DNA from: Salimicrobium halophilum
GTDB taxonomy: Bacteria; Bacillota; Bacilli; Bacillales; Halobacillaceae
NCBI RefSeq assembly: GCF_900100295.1
Contig: NZ_FNEV01000008.1
Coordinates: forward strand, 117,904 to 181,903
Direction: 5' to 3'
Length of the DNA stretch: 64,000 nucleotides
Each line of letters opens with the position of its first letter. The stretch's first letter is position 1. Below the pieces are notes generated by a model. It was not told where the DNA came from, did no database searches, and worked only from the letters and a program-made list of their open reading frames with translations. Shown here piece after piece: positions 17,148 through 25,099 of the stretch. A program made the position numbers and the translations under genes.

Positions 17148-17175
17148 ATATTGTGACAATTTACTGAATTTTCTT

Positions 17176-17204
17176 TTGACATAGTTGAATCTTCCCATTA
17201 TAAT
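17176..17204 (+). promoter_or_regulatory. consensus sigma-A promoter of the NSS operon
   Basis: TTGACA and TATAAT are separated by exactly 17 bases, a perfect match. The leader is about 90 bases long and shows no known riboswitch. Confidence 0.85.
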
Positions 17205-17302
17205 TTATAGATGATTACAGAGAAATTAAAATAATCACATTTGTCCGAAAATTCGTACATATATTGAACAAGGGCAAATGAAGAAAAGAGGAGGTCTTTT
17301 TT

Positions 17303-18835
17303 ATGGAAAATCGCTCACAATGGGGGACTCGGGTAGGGTTTCTGCTTGCAGCGATGGGGTCGGCGATCGGCCTCGGTAACATTTGGCGTTTTCCGGCTAC
17401 AGCTTATGAAAGTGGTGGCGGTGCATTCATCATTCCCTATCTATTCGCACTACTTACTGCCGGGATTCCGTTATTGATCATGGAGTACACGATTGGTCAC
17501 AGGTATAGAGGCTCTGCTCCGAAGTCCTATGCCACGGTCAACAAGAAGATGGAATGGATTGGTTGGTGGCAGGTGCTCGTAGCGTTTGTCATATCGACCT
17601 ATTACGCAGTCATTATCGCCTGGGCGCTGATGTACGCCTTCTATTCCTTTGGACAATCCTGGGGAAGCGATCCTACCGCTTTCTTCGTCGGAGACTTTCT
17701 GAATCTTGCGGATCCGGGAACGATAGGTGGTCTCGTACCGAAAGTTCTTATTCCGCTTCTGATCGTCTGGTTAGTTGTTCTTGGAACACTATCCAGAGGT
17801 GTTAAGAAAGGGATTGAAGTTGCAAACAAAATCTTCATCCCCGCACTTGTTGTACTGTTCCTCATCATCGTTATCCGTGCGGTGACGCTTCCGGGAGCGA
17901 TGAATGGGTTGAATAGCTTCTTCGAACCGAATTGGAGCAGAATCATGGATCCCACTGTGTGGGTAGCAGCGTATGGACAGATATTCTTCAGTTTGTCTAT
18001 CGCATTCGCGATCATGGTAACGTATGCTTCTTATCTTCCCAGGAAATCGGATATCACGAATAACGCATTCATTACCGGATTCGCGAACTCGTCTTTCGAA
18101 ATTCTTGCCGGGATCGGGGTATTCTCTGCCGTCGGTTTCATGGCTTTCCAATACGATACCACGGTATCCGGACTCGCTGCCGAGAAGGGTGTAGGCGGTA
18201 TAGGACTGGCCTTTATGGTCTTCCCTGAAATCATCAGTCAGATTCCTGGAATCCCCGGGTTGTTCGGGTTCCTATTCTTCGCCTCTCTCGTTCTTGCAGG
18301 ATTCTCTTCTCTGATTTCCATTTCAGAGACGTATGTAGCCGCTGTATCCGAGAAATTCAATATGTCCCGTCAACGAGCAGTCATTTTTGGTGGGGGAATT
18401 GCAGCACTTATTTCCCTTCTTTATGCGACGCGCGGTGGTCTGAATATCCTGGATTCCGTCGACCACTTCATCAACAGTTATGGTGTAGCTCTTGCAGGAC
18501 TTGTAGAAGTGGTAGCTATTGCCTGGTTCGCAAGGGCACTGAAAGACTTGCAGAATCACGCGAATGCGACATCCGATGTTAGGCTTGGCAGCTGGTGGCG
18601 CTTCTGTCTTGGTGTCATCACACCAATCGTCCTCGGGTTCCAGATGGTACAGAACCTCATTACGGAATTCGCTGAACCTTATGCCGGCTATCCTGTTGAT
18701 TTCCTTATCATCTACGGATGGGTCGTAGCTATTGCAGCGATTCTTATCGGTTTCGCTATGTCCACGAAGAAATGGCCATCAAGTACGGTTTTTGAAGATC
18801 CTACGAAGCCTAATTATAAGGAGGGGTCCCGCTAA
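17303..18835 (+). CDS. neurotransmitter:sodium symporter (NSS) family amino acid transporter
   Basis: A 510-residue NSS/SNF transporter of the LeuT fold with about 12 membrane segments. The TM1 signature GFLLAAMGSAIGLGNIWRFP carries the Na+ and substrate-binding break, and TM6 has FFSLSIAFAIMVTYASYLP. Bacterial members import hydrophobic amino acids with Na+ (LeuT, MhsT, MetP). It overlaps by one base a 30-codon gene for a MetS-type small subunit. The pair therefore resembles the MetPS methionine/alanine transporter of Corynebacterium, but the substrate here is unproven. AGAGGAGG precedes the start. Confidence 0.93.
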   Translation: MENRSQWGTRVGFLLAAMGSAIGLGNIWRFPATAYESGGGAFIIPYLFALLTAGIPLLIMEYTIGHRYRGSAPKSYATVNKKMEWIGWWQVLVAFVISTYYAVIIAWALMYAFYSFGQSWGSDPTAFFVGDFLNLADPGTIGGLVPKVLIPLLIVWLVVLGTLSRGVKKGIEVANKIFIPALVVLFLIIVIRAVTLPGAMNGLNSFFEPNWSRIMDPTVWVAAYGQIFFSLSIAFAIMVTYASYLPRKSDITNNAFITGFANSSFEILAGIGVFSAVGFMAFQYDTTVSGLAAEKGVGGIGLAFMVFPEIISQIPGIPGLFGFLFFASLVLAGFSSLISISETYVAAVSEKFNMSRQRAVIFGGGIAALISLLYATRGGLNILDSVDHFINSYGVALAGLVEVVAIAWFARALKDLQNHANATSDVRLGSWWRFCLGVITPIVLGFQMVQNLITEFAEPYAGYPVDFLIIYGWVVAIAAILIGFAMSTKKWPSSTVFEDPTKPNYKEGSR

Positions 18836-18927
18836 TGGCAGTCGTTATGTTCATCATCACTATTACCATCATCTGGGGCGGACTCGCTCTCAGCATCACG
18901 AACGCAGTCAAGAAATCAAAACAATAA
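18835..18927 (+). CDS. MetS family NSS transporter small subunit
   Basis: A 30-residue protein with one membrane helix (MAVVMFIITITIIWGGLAL) and a basic tail (NAVKKSKQ). The start ATG shares its first base with the stop of the NSS gene, and AAGGAGGGG lies within the end of that gene. This is the arrangement and size of MetS, needed with MetP for uptake in Corynebacterium glutamicum. Confidence 0.85.
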   Translation: MAVVMFIITITIIWGGLALSITNAVKKSKQ

Positions 18928-18933
18928 AAGTGC

Positions 18934-18990
18934 AGAAAGTCCGTTAAGGGGTGGTTCTAGTTGCCACTCCTATGACGGACTTTCTTCTTT
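18934..18990 (+). terminator. terminator of the NSS operon
   Basis: AGAAAGTCCGT pairs with ACGGACTTTCT. The 29-base loop contains a smaller GTGG/CCAC stem. T-rich sequence follows. Confidence 0.75.
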
Positions 18991-18997
18991 TTCCTAT

Positions 18998-19103
18998 CCA
19001 GTTACAGCTTCCAGAAACAAAGGGTCAGAAGCACACCGGGTCAGAAAAGATCGTTATCTGACCTGTCTGCTTCTGGCTGAGTTTCTAAGCGGGGATCTTC
19101 CAC
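18998..19103. repeat. structured intergenic repeat, copy A
   Basis: A 106-base imperfect palindrome. The outer boxes CCAGTTACAGCTTCCAGAAAC and GTTTCTAAGCGGGGATCTTCC match those of the copy at 31456-31568. Between them lies a hairpin of CAGAAGCA/TGCTTCTG and GGTCAGA/TCTGACC. The inner sequences differ between copies but remain self-complementary. Confidence 0.7.
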
Positions 19104-19112
19104 TTTCAACTT

Positions 19113-19145
19113 AAAGCAGCCTGTTACGATGCAGGCTGCTTTTTA
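19113..19145. terminator. hairpin overlapping lytH end
   Basis: AAAGCAGCCTG and CAGGCTGCTTT form the stem, with five T on the plus side and only three on the minus side. On the minus strand it would end lytH, overlapping its last codons. Confidence 0.6.
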
Positions 19146-20035
19146 CGTTCCCACTGTGTCAAATATGAGTAGGGGTTGTGGGCCCACTCCGTTTTGCCGT
19201 TATCTTTGTACATCCCGTAGTGTAAATGAGGAGGGAATTTTCCGGACGTCCCTTTTGGACCGTAACCCGTAGACCCGACACTGCCGATCTGCTGCCCCGG
19301 CTCGACGATGCTTCCGATTTCAAGGTCTTCCGGATAACCGCTCAGATGGGCAAAGTAATGATACGTATTGTAAGGGTCACGGATGCCGATTCTCCATCCG
19401 CCATATTTGTTCCACCCTTTCATTTCCACAACGCCGTATGTGGTGGCATAGACAGGGGTGCTGTAGTCGGCGAAGATATCCGTTCCTTCATGGATCCGTG
19501 CTCCTCCGTAGCCCCTGCCATCACCCCAAGTATTATTGTAGCTGTAGTTCGAAGATAGAGGGACTGGGAAGGCATGTTGATCGAGATTCAGCGTTTGAAA
19601 CGTTTCGTATAGTTTGGCGTTGTTCATGATGGATTGTACCGTCACTTCCCGCTCATAATAGTTCCATAATGCTATCTTGATATCCTGCCGGGATAACCCG
19701 TTCGAAGTGAGATATTTTGCTGTGGAATATAGAGTATCTTCATCAGAATCACGGCTTCCTTTACCGTCCCCGTCCCCGTCCCGGTTCCACCCTTTCATGG
19801 AAAGCCCGTCTTCGGTCCCTTGCCAGAACCAGTCGGGGGGATCGAGGCTGATGAGCGTATCCTTATCATTGATCTGACGTTCATATTCATCGACTGCGGC
19901 AAGGTAGTGCCAGGGGAGAAAGGTTACAGCTTCGGTTTTTTTGTATAGAGCCATCCGTTCTGCATCGATATCTGTTTCGGCGTAGACATGGATAGGGAAT
20001 AGCAAAAGTGTAATCAGACATAGAATTATTTTCAT
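19124..20035 (-). CDS. lytH: M23 peptidase LytH (L-Ala-D-Glu endopeptidase)
   Basis: A 303-residue secreted peptidase. A signal peptide (MKIILCLITLLLFPIHVYA) is followed by an all-helical region with an aspartate-rich DGDGDGKGSRDSDED stretch, and by a C-terminal M23 domain. Its zinc ligands are HEGTD and HLHY. LytH cuts stem peptides to leave single L-alanine side chains in spore cortex peptidoglycan and is a sigma-K product in B. subtilis, where it also lies in the yun cluster. AGGTGA precedes the start. A clear sigma-K promoter was not found. The acidic run may bind Ca2+. Confidence 0.88.
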   Translation of the reverse strand: MKIILCLITLLLFPIHVYAETDIDAERMALYKKTEAVTFLPWHYLAAVDEYERQINDKDTLISLDPPDWFWQGTEDGLSMKGWNRDGDGDGKGSRDSDEDTLYSTAKYLTSNGLSRQDIKIALWNYYEREVTVQSIMNNAKLYETFQTLNLDQHAFPVPLSSNYSYNNTWGDGRGYGGARIHEGTDIFADYSTPVYATTYGVVEMKGWNKYGGWRIGIRDPYNTYHYFAHLSGYPEDLEIGSIVEPGQQIGSVGSTGYGPKGTSGKFPPHLHYGMYKDNGKTEWAHNPYSYLTQWERKKQPAS

Positions 20036-20117
20036 AGCGTCACCTGCATTATTTTTAAGAAATCCTGGAGGGATGAGGGAAAACTATTTTAACCTTTTTC
20101 TTCGTCATCCGAAAATA

Positions 20118-20126
20118 TGGTATACT
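20118..20126 (+). promoter_or_regulatory. extended -10 promoter of yutD
   Basis: TGGTATACT is an extended -10 element (TG-N-TATACT) 25 bases before the yutD start. The -35 is weak. Confidence 0.5.
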
Positions 20127-20150
20127 GACAACAGTTTAAGAGGTGATCAT

Positions 20151-20426
20151 ATGTTGGAATTGTTAGGGAAAAAATACGAAATTATCGAGAATTATCGCGA
20201 CGCTGTTGCAGAAGAAGACATTGAATCAAGAATCAGTGACATTGTCAGTAAATACGACTATATCGTCGGAGACTGGGGGTATGGTCAACTACGCCTGAAA
20301 GGGTTCTATGATGACCAGAACCAGAAAGCGACGTTTGATACGAAGATCAGTACACTCGAAGATTACTTGTACGAACACTGCAATTTCGGCTGTGCCTATT
20401 TCGTTCTTAAAAGGATCGACCAATAA
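20151..20426 (+). CDS. yutD: YutD family protein
   Basis: A 91-residue conserved Firmicutes protein (DUF1027). The central block DYIVGDWGYGQLRLKGFY and the end EHCNFGCAYFVLKRI are nearly invariant in the family. Its function is not known. The start chosen has AAGAGGTGATCAT in front; an upstream in-frame codon at 20073 overlaps the lytH promoter region and is unlikely. It is divergent from lytH and convergent with the next small gene. Confidence 0.92.
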   Translation: MLELLGKKYEIIENYRDAVAEEDIESRISDIVSKYDYIVGDWGYGQLRLKGFYDDQNQKATFDTKISTLEDYLYEHCNFGCAYFVLKRIDQ

Positions 20427-20428
20427 GG

Positions 20429-20674
20429 TTATTCTTCCTTTTCATCGTGCGTAGGGTGAGCGATGGCTCCCTGCCTTGGAAGGTTTTCGTGGAGTTCTTT
20501 GTTTTCATAGTTGAAAGCACTGTAGTCTCTTCGCTTTCTTTCCGGTTGTGGAGAAACAGGCTTATATTTCCCTATCGGTGAACCATAGGGACCTTCCGGA
20601 GTTTGTTCAGGAACCCTGGTCGTCCTTTGTATTTCTACATTTTTAAAATCGCTGTAGTTGTTTGTATCATCCAT
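20429..20674 (-). CDS. small hydrophilic protein, unknown
   Basis: An 81-residue hydrophilic protein rich in Pro, Glu, Arg and Asn, probably disordered, starting MDDTNNYSDFK. It has no membrane segment or known motif. The ribosome site AGGAGGG lies 8 bases before the ATG. It ends two bases from the stop of convergent yutD. I do not recognise the family. Confidence 0.65.
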   Translation of the reverse strand: MDDTNNYSDFKNVEIQRTTRVPEQTPEGPYGSPIGKYKPVSPQPERKRRDYSAFNYENKELHENLPRQGAIAHPTHDEKEE

Positions 20675-20771
20675 TTCATATCCCTCCTATTTGTGTAGCA
20701 TGTGATACATAAGGAGGGTTTATGTATGGAGATCGACTTTATTTTTGAAGAAGAGAAAGGAAGGGAAAGGT

Positions 20772-21215
20772 ATGTATTTTGTGAACCGTGAAGAAATTGA
20801 GAACCTGCTTACATATATGGAAGAATTGATTCCTGAGCTCCAACAGGCGAAGAGGGAGACGATTACGGAGCGCCTTGCTCTGGAGAGAGCTACGCATATG
20901 GCCATTGAAGTGATCATCGACGTCGGGAATAAAATGATCGATGGGTTCATTATGCGCGATCCGGGCAGTTATCATGACATCATCGATATCCTTATGGATG
21001 AAAAAGTGCTTCCCGCAGAAGAAGAGAAGGAATATAAGCGGATCATTGATATGAGAAAAGCTGTGGTACGCGAATACACGTCTGTCTCTCATGAGGAATT
21101 GCTACAGGAGTGGGAAGCATGCCTGGATTCTCTGAAGGAATTCCCTGAACGTATCCGTCACTATCTGAATTCGGAACTCGGTACCGTTTCCGCCTTTACG
21201 AAAGGGAAGGAATAA
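20772..21215 (+). CDS. yutE: DUF86/HepT-like protein YutE
   Basis: A 147-residue all-helical protein of the DUF86 (HepT-like) family, with the conserved block DVGNKMIDGFIMRDPGSYHDIIDIL. HepT toxins use an R-x4-H-x-Y motif; here the corresponding segment is RKAVVREYT, with no histidine, so RNase or nucleotidyl-acceptor activity is doubtful. No MNT-type antitoxin lies next to it. The start has GGGAAAGG upstream; a longer frame from 20745 lacks support. The stop overlaps the start of yutF by one base, so the genes are co-translated, as in B. subtilis. Confidence 0.88.
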   Translation: MYFVNREEIENLLTYMEELIPELQQAKRETITERLALERATHMAIEVIIDVGNKMIDGFIMRDPGSYHDIIDILMDEKVLPAEEEKEYKRIIDMRKAVVREYTSVSHEELLQEWEACLDSLKEFPERIRHYLNSELGTVSAFTKGKE

Positions 21216-21985
21216 TGAAGAACTATAAGGGGCTGTTGATTGATCTCGATGGAACGATGTACAGAGGAGCGAAAGTGATTGAAGAAGCTCCCCGGTTCGT
21301 GAAGCGTTGCAGAGAACAGGGGATTCCTTACTTGTTTCTGACGAATAATTCTGCGAAGACCCCGGATCAGGTTGCGGAAAAATTGAATGGAATGGGAATT
21401 CCAGCGTCTAGTGAAAATGTCTATACCTCCAGCATGGCAGCAGCCTCTTATGTCAGTCATCACCGGCCGCAAGCGAAAGTATATATGATCGGGGAAGAAG
21501 GGCTGAAACAGGCATTGGAGAAACAGGGAATGACTTTCGTTGAAGAAGGTGCAGATGTAGTCGTCGTAGGAATCGACCGGGGTTTGTCATACGAAAAATT
21601 GGGACGTGCCGCTAGGAATATCGAGAAAGGCGCGTTGTTTGTAAGTACAAATGGGGACAAAGCGATTCCGAGTGAAGAAGGGTTTCTACCTGGAAATGGA
21701 GCGATTACGGAGGCTATTGCACTTACGGCAGGAATACGACCGATTTTCACCGGTAAACCGGAAGCGATTGTTGTGGATGAAGCTTTGGATCAATTGGGGA
21801 TCTCTAAAGCAGAGGCGTTACTGGTGGGGGATAATTATTATACGGATATTCTCGCTGGCATCCATTCAGGAATCGATACATTGATGGTGGAAACGGGAGC
21901 GACATCGTTCAAGGAATTGAACGATGTCCAAGCGCAGCCCACCTACAAAATCAAGACGCTTGATGAGTGGAGCTTTTTCTCCTGA
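21215..21985 (+). CDS. yutF: HAD-IIA family phosphatase YutF
   Basis: A 256-residue HAD superfamily phosphatase of the NagD-like IIA class with a type C2b cap. Motif I is LIDLDGTMY near residue 9, motif II is FLTNNS, the lysine is TGKPE and motif IV is LVGDNYYTDI. YutF proteins hydrolyse phosphosugars and nucleotides in vitro; the natural substrate is unsure. It is translationally coupled to yutE through an overlapping TAATG. Confidence 0.92.
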   Translation: MKNYKGLLIDLDGTMYRGAKVIEEAPRFVKRCREQGIPYLFLTNNSAKTPDQVAEKLNGMGIPASSENVYTSSMAAASYVSHHRPQAKVYMIGEEGLKQALEKQGMTFVEEGADVVVVGIDRGLSYEKLGRAARNIEKGALFVSTNGDKAIPSEEGFLPGNGAITEAIALTAGIRPIFTGKPEAIVVDEALDQLGISKAEALLVGDNYYTDILAGIHSGIDTLMVETGATSFKELNDVQAQPTYKIKTLDEWSFFS

Positions 21986-21994
21986 GTCATATTA

Positions 21995-22495
21995 TTATTC
22001 TTCGTCGTCACCGGCAGCACTGTGGGCCAGACGGCTGGAAGCGGCAGCAGCGATAGCACCTACAATATCGTCAAGGAAGGTGTGGCACTTGCCGGATGAT
22101 TTGTCATCGAGTTCTTTAAGGATGCCCGGTTTCTGTTTATCGATGTAGCCGTAATTCGTGAACCCGATAGAGCCATAGACGTTAACGATTGCGAAAGCGA
22201 TGATTTCATCGATCCCGTAAAGGCTCTCGTCCGTCGCCACCGTCGTCTGAAGCGGTTCCTCGAGCTTGTTCTCTTCGGCGAGTTTATCCATTTGGATGCC
22301 AGTGATGATGGCGTTCTGTACTTCTCTTTTCTGTAGAACTTTATGCACGTTTTCACGGCACTCGTCCATGCTGAGACCGTCATGGTATTTCGACTGTAGG
22401 AAGTAGACGAGTTCTGCCATATCTTCGATGGTGACGCCTCGTTCTTTTAACCAGTTTCTTGCTGTTTGTTCAAGCTCCGTTACTTTGTCTGTCAT
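21995..22495 (-). CDS. yutG: phosphatidylglycerophosphatase A family protein YutG
   Basis: A 166-residue PgpA-like protein. The conserved C-terminal DDIVGAIAAAASSRLAHS and the ATDESLYGIDEIIAFAIVNVYGSIGF block are family signatures. The family includes the PGP phosphatase of phosphatidylglycerol synthesis and related low-temperature-requirement proteins. The N-terminal ~80 residues form a separate helical segment. It is convergent with yutF, 10 bases apart, and divergent from the dehydrogenase gene. AGGAGG precedes the ATG. Confidence 0.88.
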   Translation of the reverse strand: MTDKVTELEQTARNWLKERGVTIEDMAELVYFLQSKYHDGLSMDECRENVHKVLQKREVQNAIITGIQMDKLAEENKLEEPLQTTVATDESLYGIDEIIAFAIVNVYGSIGFTNYGYIDKQKPGILKELDDKSSGKCHTFLDDIVGAIAAAASSRLAHSAAGDDEE

Positions 22496-22512
22496 AAACG
22501 TATCCTCCTAAC

Positions 22513-22529
22513 AACTAATTACATTAGTT
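22513..22529. promoter_or_regulatory. palindrome between yutG and the dehydrogenase gene
   Basis: AACTAAT-TAC-ATTAGTT is a perfect 7+3+7 inverted repeat just upstream of the yutG ribosome site. It is a possible operator, or simply AT-rich promoter sequence. Confidence 0.3.
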
Positions 22530-22621
22530 TAGTACCCGAGTTTATGAAAGCGCAAACTCGTGAATATAGTATACCAAAAGGATGTACTTACGTCCTAATG
22601 AGAAAAAAGGGGGCAGTCATC

Positions 22622-23578
22622 TTGAAACCTAAAGTGTTTATTACAAGACCACTACCGGAAGAAGTGGTTGAACCGTATCGTGGACGGTTGGACATTGAGA
22701 TGTACCCGGAAGACCGTCCGATTCCGGAAGCAGAACTCGCTTCGAAACAAGGAGAGATTGATGCACTTATTCCTATGCTCAGTGAAAAGCTCGGCGAAGA
22801 GTTCTTTTCAAATACTTCGGCAAAAGTGGTGGCGAACCTCGCAGTGGGGTACGATAATATCGATGTTACAGCCGCAAAGAAACACGGAGTAACAGTAACC
22901 AATACTCCAGACGTTCTTACGGAAACGACAGCTGATTTGACGTTCGCTCTTATGCTGACGACCGCCCGACGTATCTCCGAAGCCGAAGACTACATAAAAA
23001 ATGATCAATGGAAGCAGTGGTCGCCGCTACAGCTTGCCGGCACCGATGTACACCACAAAACGATAGGGATCGTCGGTATGGGACGGATCGGAGAAGCGGT
23101 CGCCCGTCGAGCCAAGGGTTTTTCGATGAATGTTCTGTATCATAACCGTTCCCGAAAAGAGGCAGCTGAGAAAGAGTTTGGAGCTACTTATGTTTCTTTT
23201 GATGAGCTATTGAAGCAATCCGATTTTGTTGTATGCATGACGCCTTACACAAAGGAGACTCATCACTTATTTAATGAAGAAGCATTCAGGAAGATGGGAG
23301 AGCACGCATTCTTCATCAACACGTCGAGAGGAAAGACCGTCGACGAACAGGCGCTTCAGAAAGCACTCGAGGAGAAAGAAATCAAAGGGTGCGGGCTCGA
23401 CGTCTTCGAGAACGAGCCGATTTCTGCAGATCATCCTTTGCTTAAGCTCGAAAACGTGACGGCTACGCCACATATCGGCTCCTCATCTATGGAGACACGA
23501 TACCGTATGATGCAACTTTGTCTCGATAATGTGTCGCGCGTACTTACAGGCGAAAATCCTATTACGCCTGTAACGTAA
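22622..23578 (+). CDS. D-2-hydroxyacid dehydrogenase (glyoxylate/hydroxypyruvate reductase type)
   Basis: A 318-residue NAD(P)-dependent D-isomer-specific 2-hydroxyacid dehydrogenase. It has the Rossmann motif GIVGMGRIGEAVARR near residue 150, the arginine in NTSRGKTVDEQAL, the catalytic Glu in the DVFENEP block and the His in ATPHIGSSS. It most resembles glycerate/gluconate 2-dehydrogenases such as YvcT. The start is a TTG 8 bases after AAGGGGG; an in-frame ATG at 22598 would add eight residues and has a worse site. Substrate may be glyoxylate, hydroxypyruvate or 2-ketogluconate. Confidence 0.88.
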   Translation: MKPKVFITRPLPEEVVEPYRGRLDIEMYPEDRPIPEAELASKQGEIDALIPMLSEKLGEEFFSNTSAKVVANLAVGYDNIDVTAAKKHGVTVTNTPDVLTETTADLTFALMLTTARRISEAEDYIKNDQWKQWSPLQLAGTDVHHKTIGIVGMGRIGEAVARRAKGFSMNVLYHNRSRKEAAEKEFGATYVSFDELLKQSDFVVCMTPYTKETHHLFNEEAFRKMGEHAFFINTSRGKTVDEQALQKALEEKEIKGCGLDVFENEPISADHPLLKLENVTATPHIGSSSMETRYRMMQLCLDNVSRVLTGENPITPVT

Positions 23579-23595
23579 CTATATGCAGAGACACA

Positions 23596-23625
23596 AAAAA
23601 AGAGAAGGGAGGCCTTCTCTTTTTG
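23596..23625. terminator. bidirectional terminator
   Basis: AGAGAAGG/CCTTCTCT is flanked by A and T runs on both sides. It serves the dehydrogenase gene and the convergent nifU-like gene. Confidence 0.85.
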
Positions 23626-23641
23626 TTATGTCTATTTATTT

Positions 23642-23863
23642 TTAAAACACCTGTTCCACTTCGTAGATTCCTGGAACTTCCTGGCTCAAAGCGCGTTCGA
23701 TCCCGGCTTTCAATGTGATTGTAGAACTAGGGCAGTTGCCGCATGCTCCCATCAGACGGAGGCGTACGATTCCATCCTCGACATCTACAAGTTCTACGTC
23801 CCCACCATCGCGAAGTAGAAATGGACGAAGTTTATTTAAGACTTCCTGTACTTGATTCTCCAT
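23642..23863 (-). CDS. yutI: NifU-like Fe-S cluster scaffold
   Basis: A 73-residue protein equal to the C-terminal NifU domain. It starts with the [16 protein letters not shown] block and carries the cluster-binding CGNCPSS motif (C-x2-C). It carries or transfers [4Fe-4S] clusters. The ATG chosen has GGGGA 8 bases upstream; a GTG two codons earlier is the alternative. It lies close to yuzD, yuzB and an A-type Fe-S carrier gene, an iron-sulfur neighbourhood. Confidence 0.93.
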   Translation of the reverse strand: MENQVQEVLNKLRPFLLRDGGDVELVDVEDGIVRLRLMGACGNCPSSTITLKAGIERALSQEVPGIYEVEQVF

Positions 23864-24009
23864 AGTCACTTTCCCCTTTCTCGTATCTTCTTACTTATTA
23901 CTATATCACAAATAAGAACGAGTTACCTCATGTAATGAGAACTATTATCATTTTATCTTTTTTCTTGAATTTTGTAAAATGAAAGTGACTCTGAGAGAGG
24001 GGTGTGCCG

Positions 24010-24333
24010 ATGACTGATGATAAAGTGAAGGTAACGATATATGGAGCCGAAGAACGCTGTGCCAGTTGCGTGAATGCTCCCGGTTCAAAAGAGACGTATG
24101 AATGGCTGCAGGCAGCGATCGGTCGGAAATATGGGAATGAGAGCATTTCCTATAACTATATAGATATATTCGATGCAGAAGAAAAAGATGAGTTCATTGA
24201 GAAGATTATGGAAGACGAGCTTTTCTACCCACTGGTCCTTGTAGAGGGCGAAGTGGCCGGGGAAGGGACTCCGAGGCTCAAATCCGTATATCAGTATTTG
24301 GAGAAACATGGAGTGAAGGAACAGGAGGGATAG
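24010..24333 (+). CDS. yuzD: YuzD family protein (DUF1462)
   Basis: A 107-residue protein of the thioredoxin-like DUF1462 family. The strand-turn GAEERCASCVNAPGSKET carries a C-x2-C pair at about residues 17-20 in the position of a thioredoxin active site, and an FYPLVLVEGEVAGEG segment follows. A role in redox or Fe-S chemistry is suggested by the neighbours and not proven. The ATG follows GAGAGGGG; a GTG two codons earlier is possible. yuzB begins one base after its stop. Confidence 0.88.
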   Translation: MTDDKVKVTIYGAEERCASCVNAPGSKETYEWLQAAIGRKYGNESISYNYIDIFDAEEKDEFIEKIMEDELFYPLVLVEGEVAGEGTPRLKSVYQYLEKHGVKEQEG

Positions 24334-24334
24334 G

Positions 24335-24571
24335 ATGAATCCTCTTATCGAGTTTTGTGTAAGCAATCTTGCGGATGGATCACAGGAAGTGAAAGAAGAA
24401 CTGGAGAAGAATCCGGATATCGATGTGCAGGAGTGGGGATGTCTTAAGCACTGCGGTCTCTGCTCCATCAAAAACTACGCACTGGTGGAGGGGGAGCGGA
24501 TCTACGCTGATTCCCCGAAAGAGCTGCTTCAGAAAATATATGATTATCTGGAAGAAGAACAATTGGTGTAA
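24335..24571 (+). CDS. yuzB: YuzB family protein (DUF1450)
   Basis: A 78-residue DUF1450 protein with cysteines in FCVSNL and the WGCLKHCGLCSIK block, a likely metal- or redox-binding pattern. It may be related to thioredoxin-like ferredoxins. It starts one base after yuzD with AGGAGGG ahead, so the two form a translational unit. Function unknown; the setting with NifU and A-type carriers hints at iron-sulfur or thiol metabolism. Confidence 0.9.
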   Translation: MNPLIEFCVSNLADGSQEVKEELEKNPDIDVQEWGCLKHCGLCSIKNYALVEGERIYADSPKELLQKIYDYLEEEQLV

Positions 24572-24629
24572 AAGAATTGAAGAATGGGCTTTCAGTAGAT
24601 ATACTTGATATAGAAAGGAGAGATTCTGA

Positions 24630-24992
24630 ATGGTACTGAATCTTACGGAAGCTGCGAATTATCGCGTCAAAGAAATGTTGCAGGCAGAAGAATCACAGGA
24701 TAAATACTTACGCTTTGGTGTGCAGGGCGGAGGTTGCAGCGGACTTTCCTATAAACTCGGATTTGAAGATAACATCAATGAAGACCTGGACTTAGTCGAA
24801 GAACACGACGGAATCCGGGTAGCTATCAATAATCAGGATGCAGCGATCGTCGAAGGTACGACGATCGATTTCAAACAGAACATGATGGGCGGAGGGTTCA
24901 CGATCGATAACCCGAACGCGATCGTTTCCTGCGGCTGCGGTTCCTCGTTCCAGACCGCCACGAACAAAGGGACGCCGGACCCTGAATGTTAA
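24630..24992 (+). CDS. yutM: A-type Fe-S carrier (HesB/IscA/ErpA family, YutM)
   Basis: A 120-residue A-type iron-sulfur carrier. The first cluster-ligand cysteine is in GGGCSGLSYKL and the C-terminal pair is in VSCGCGSSF, giving the family pattern C-x~65-CGC. It delivers [2Fe-2S] or [4Fe-4S] clusters to apoproteins. The ribosome site is AAGGAGAG, 9 bases upstream. The size matches YutM, the B. subtilis homologue in the same neighbourhood. A strong terminator follows. Confidence 0.93.
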   Translation: MVLNLTEAANYRVKEMLQAEESQDKYLRFGVQGGGCSGLSYKLGFEDNINEDLDLVEEHDGIRVAINNQDAAIVEGTTIDFKQNMMGGGFTIDNPNAIVSCGCGSSFQTATNKGTPDPEC

Positions 24993-25001
24993 TAAGATAT
25001 T

Positions 25002-25041
25002 AAAAAAGCTTTCCATTTCGGATGAAATGGAAAGCTTTTTT
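25002..25041. terminator. strong intrinsic terminator
   Basis: AAAAAGCTTTCCATTTC and GAAATGGAAAGCTTTTT form a 17-pair stem with A and T flanks. It can act in both directions. Confidence 0.92.
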
Positions 25042-25099
25042 AGGTTCACGGATTCGTATATGAGCATGTTCCTGGGCTTTTCGAGCAAAAAGCAGGAAG

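Noticed and set aside
20772..21985. Toxin-antitoxin system (HepT-like yutE)
   Set aside because: No MNT antitoxin gene is adjacent and the toxin motif histidine is missing; the partner is a phosphatase gene.
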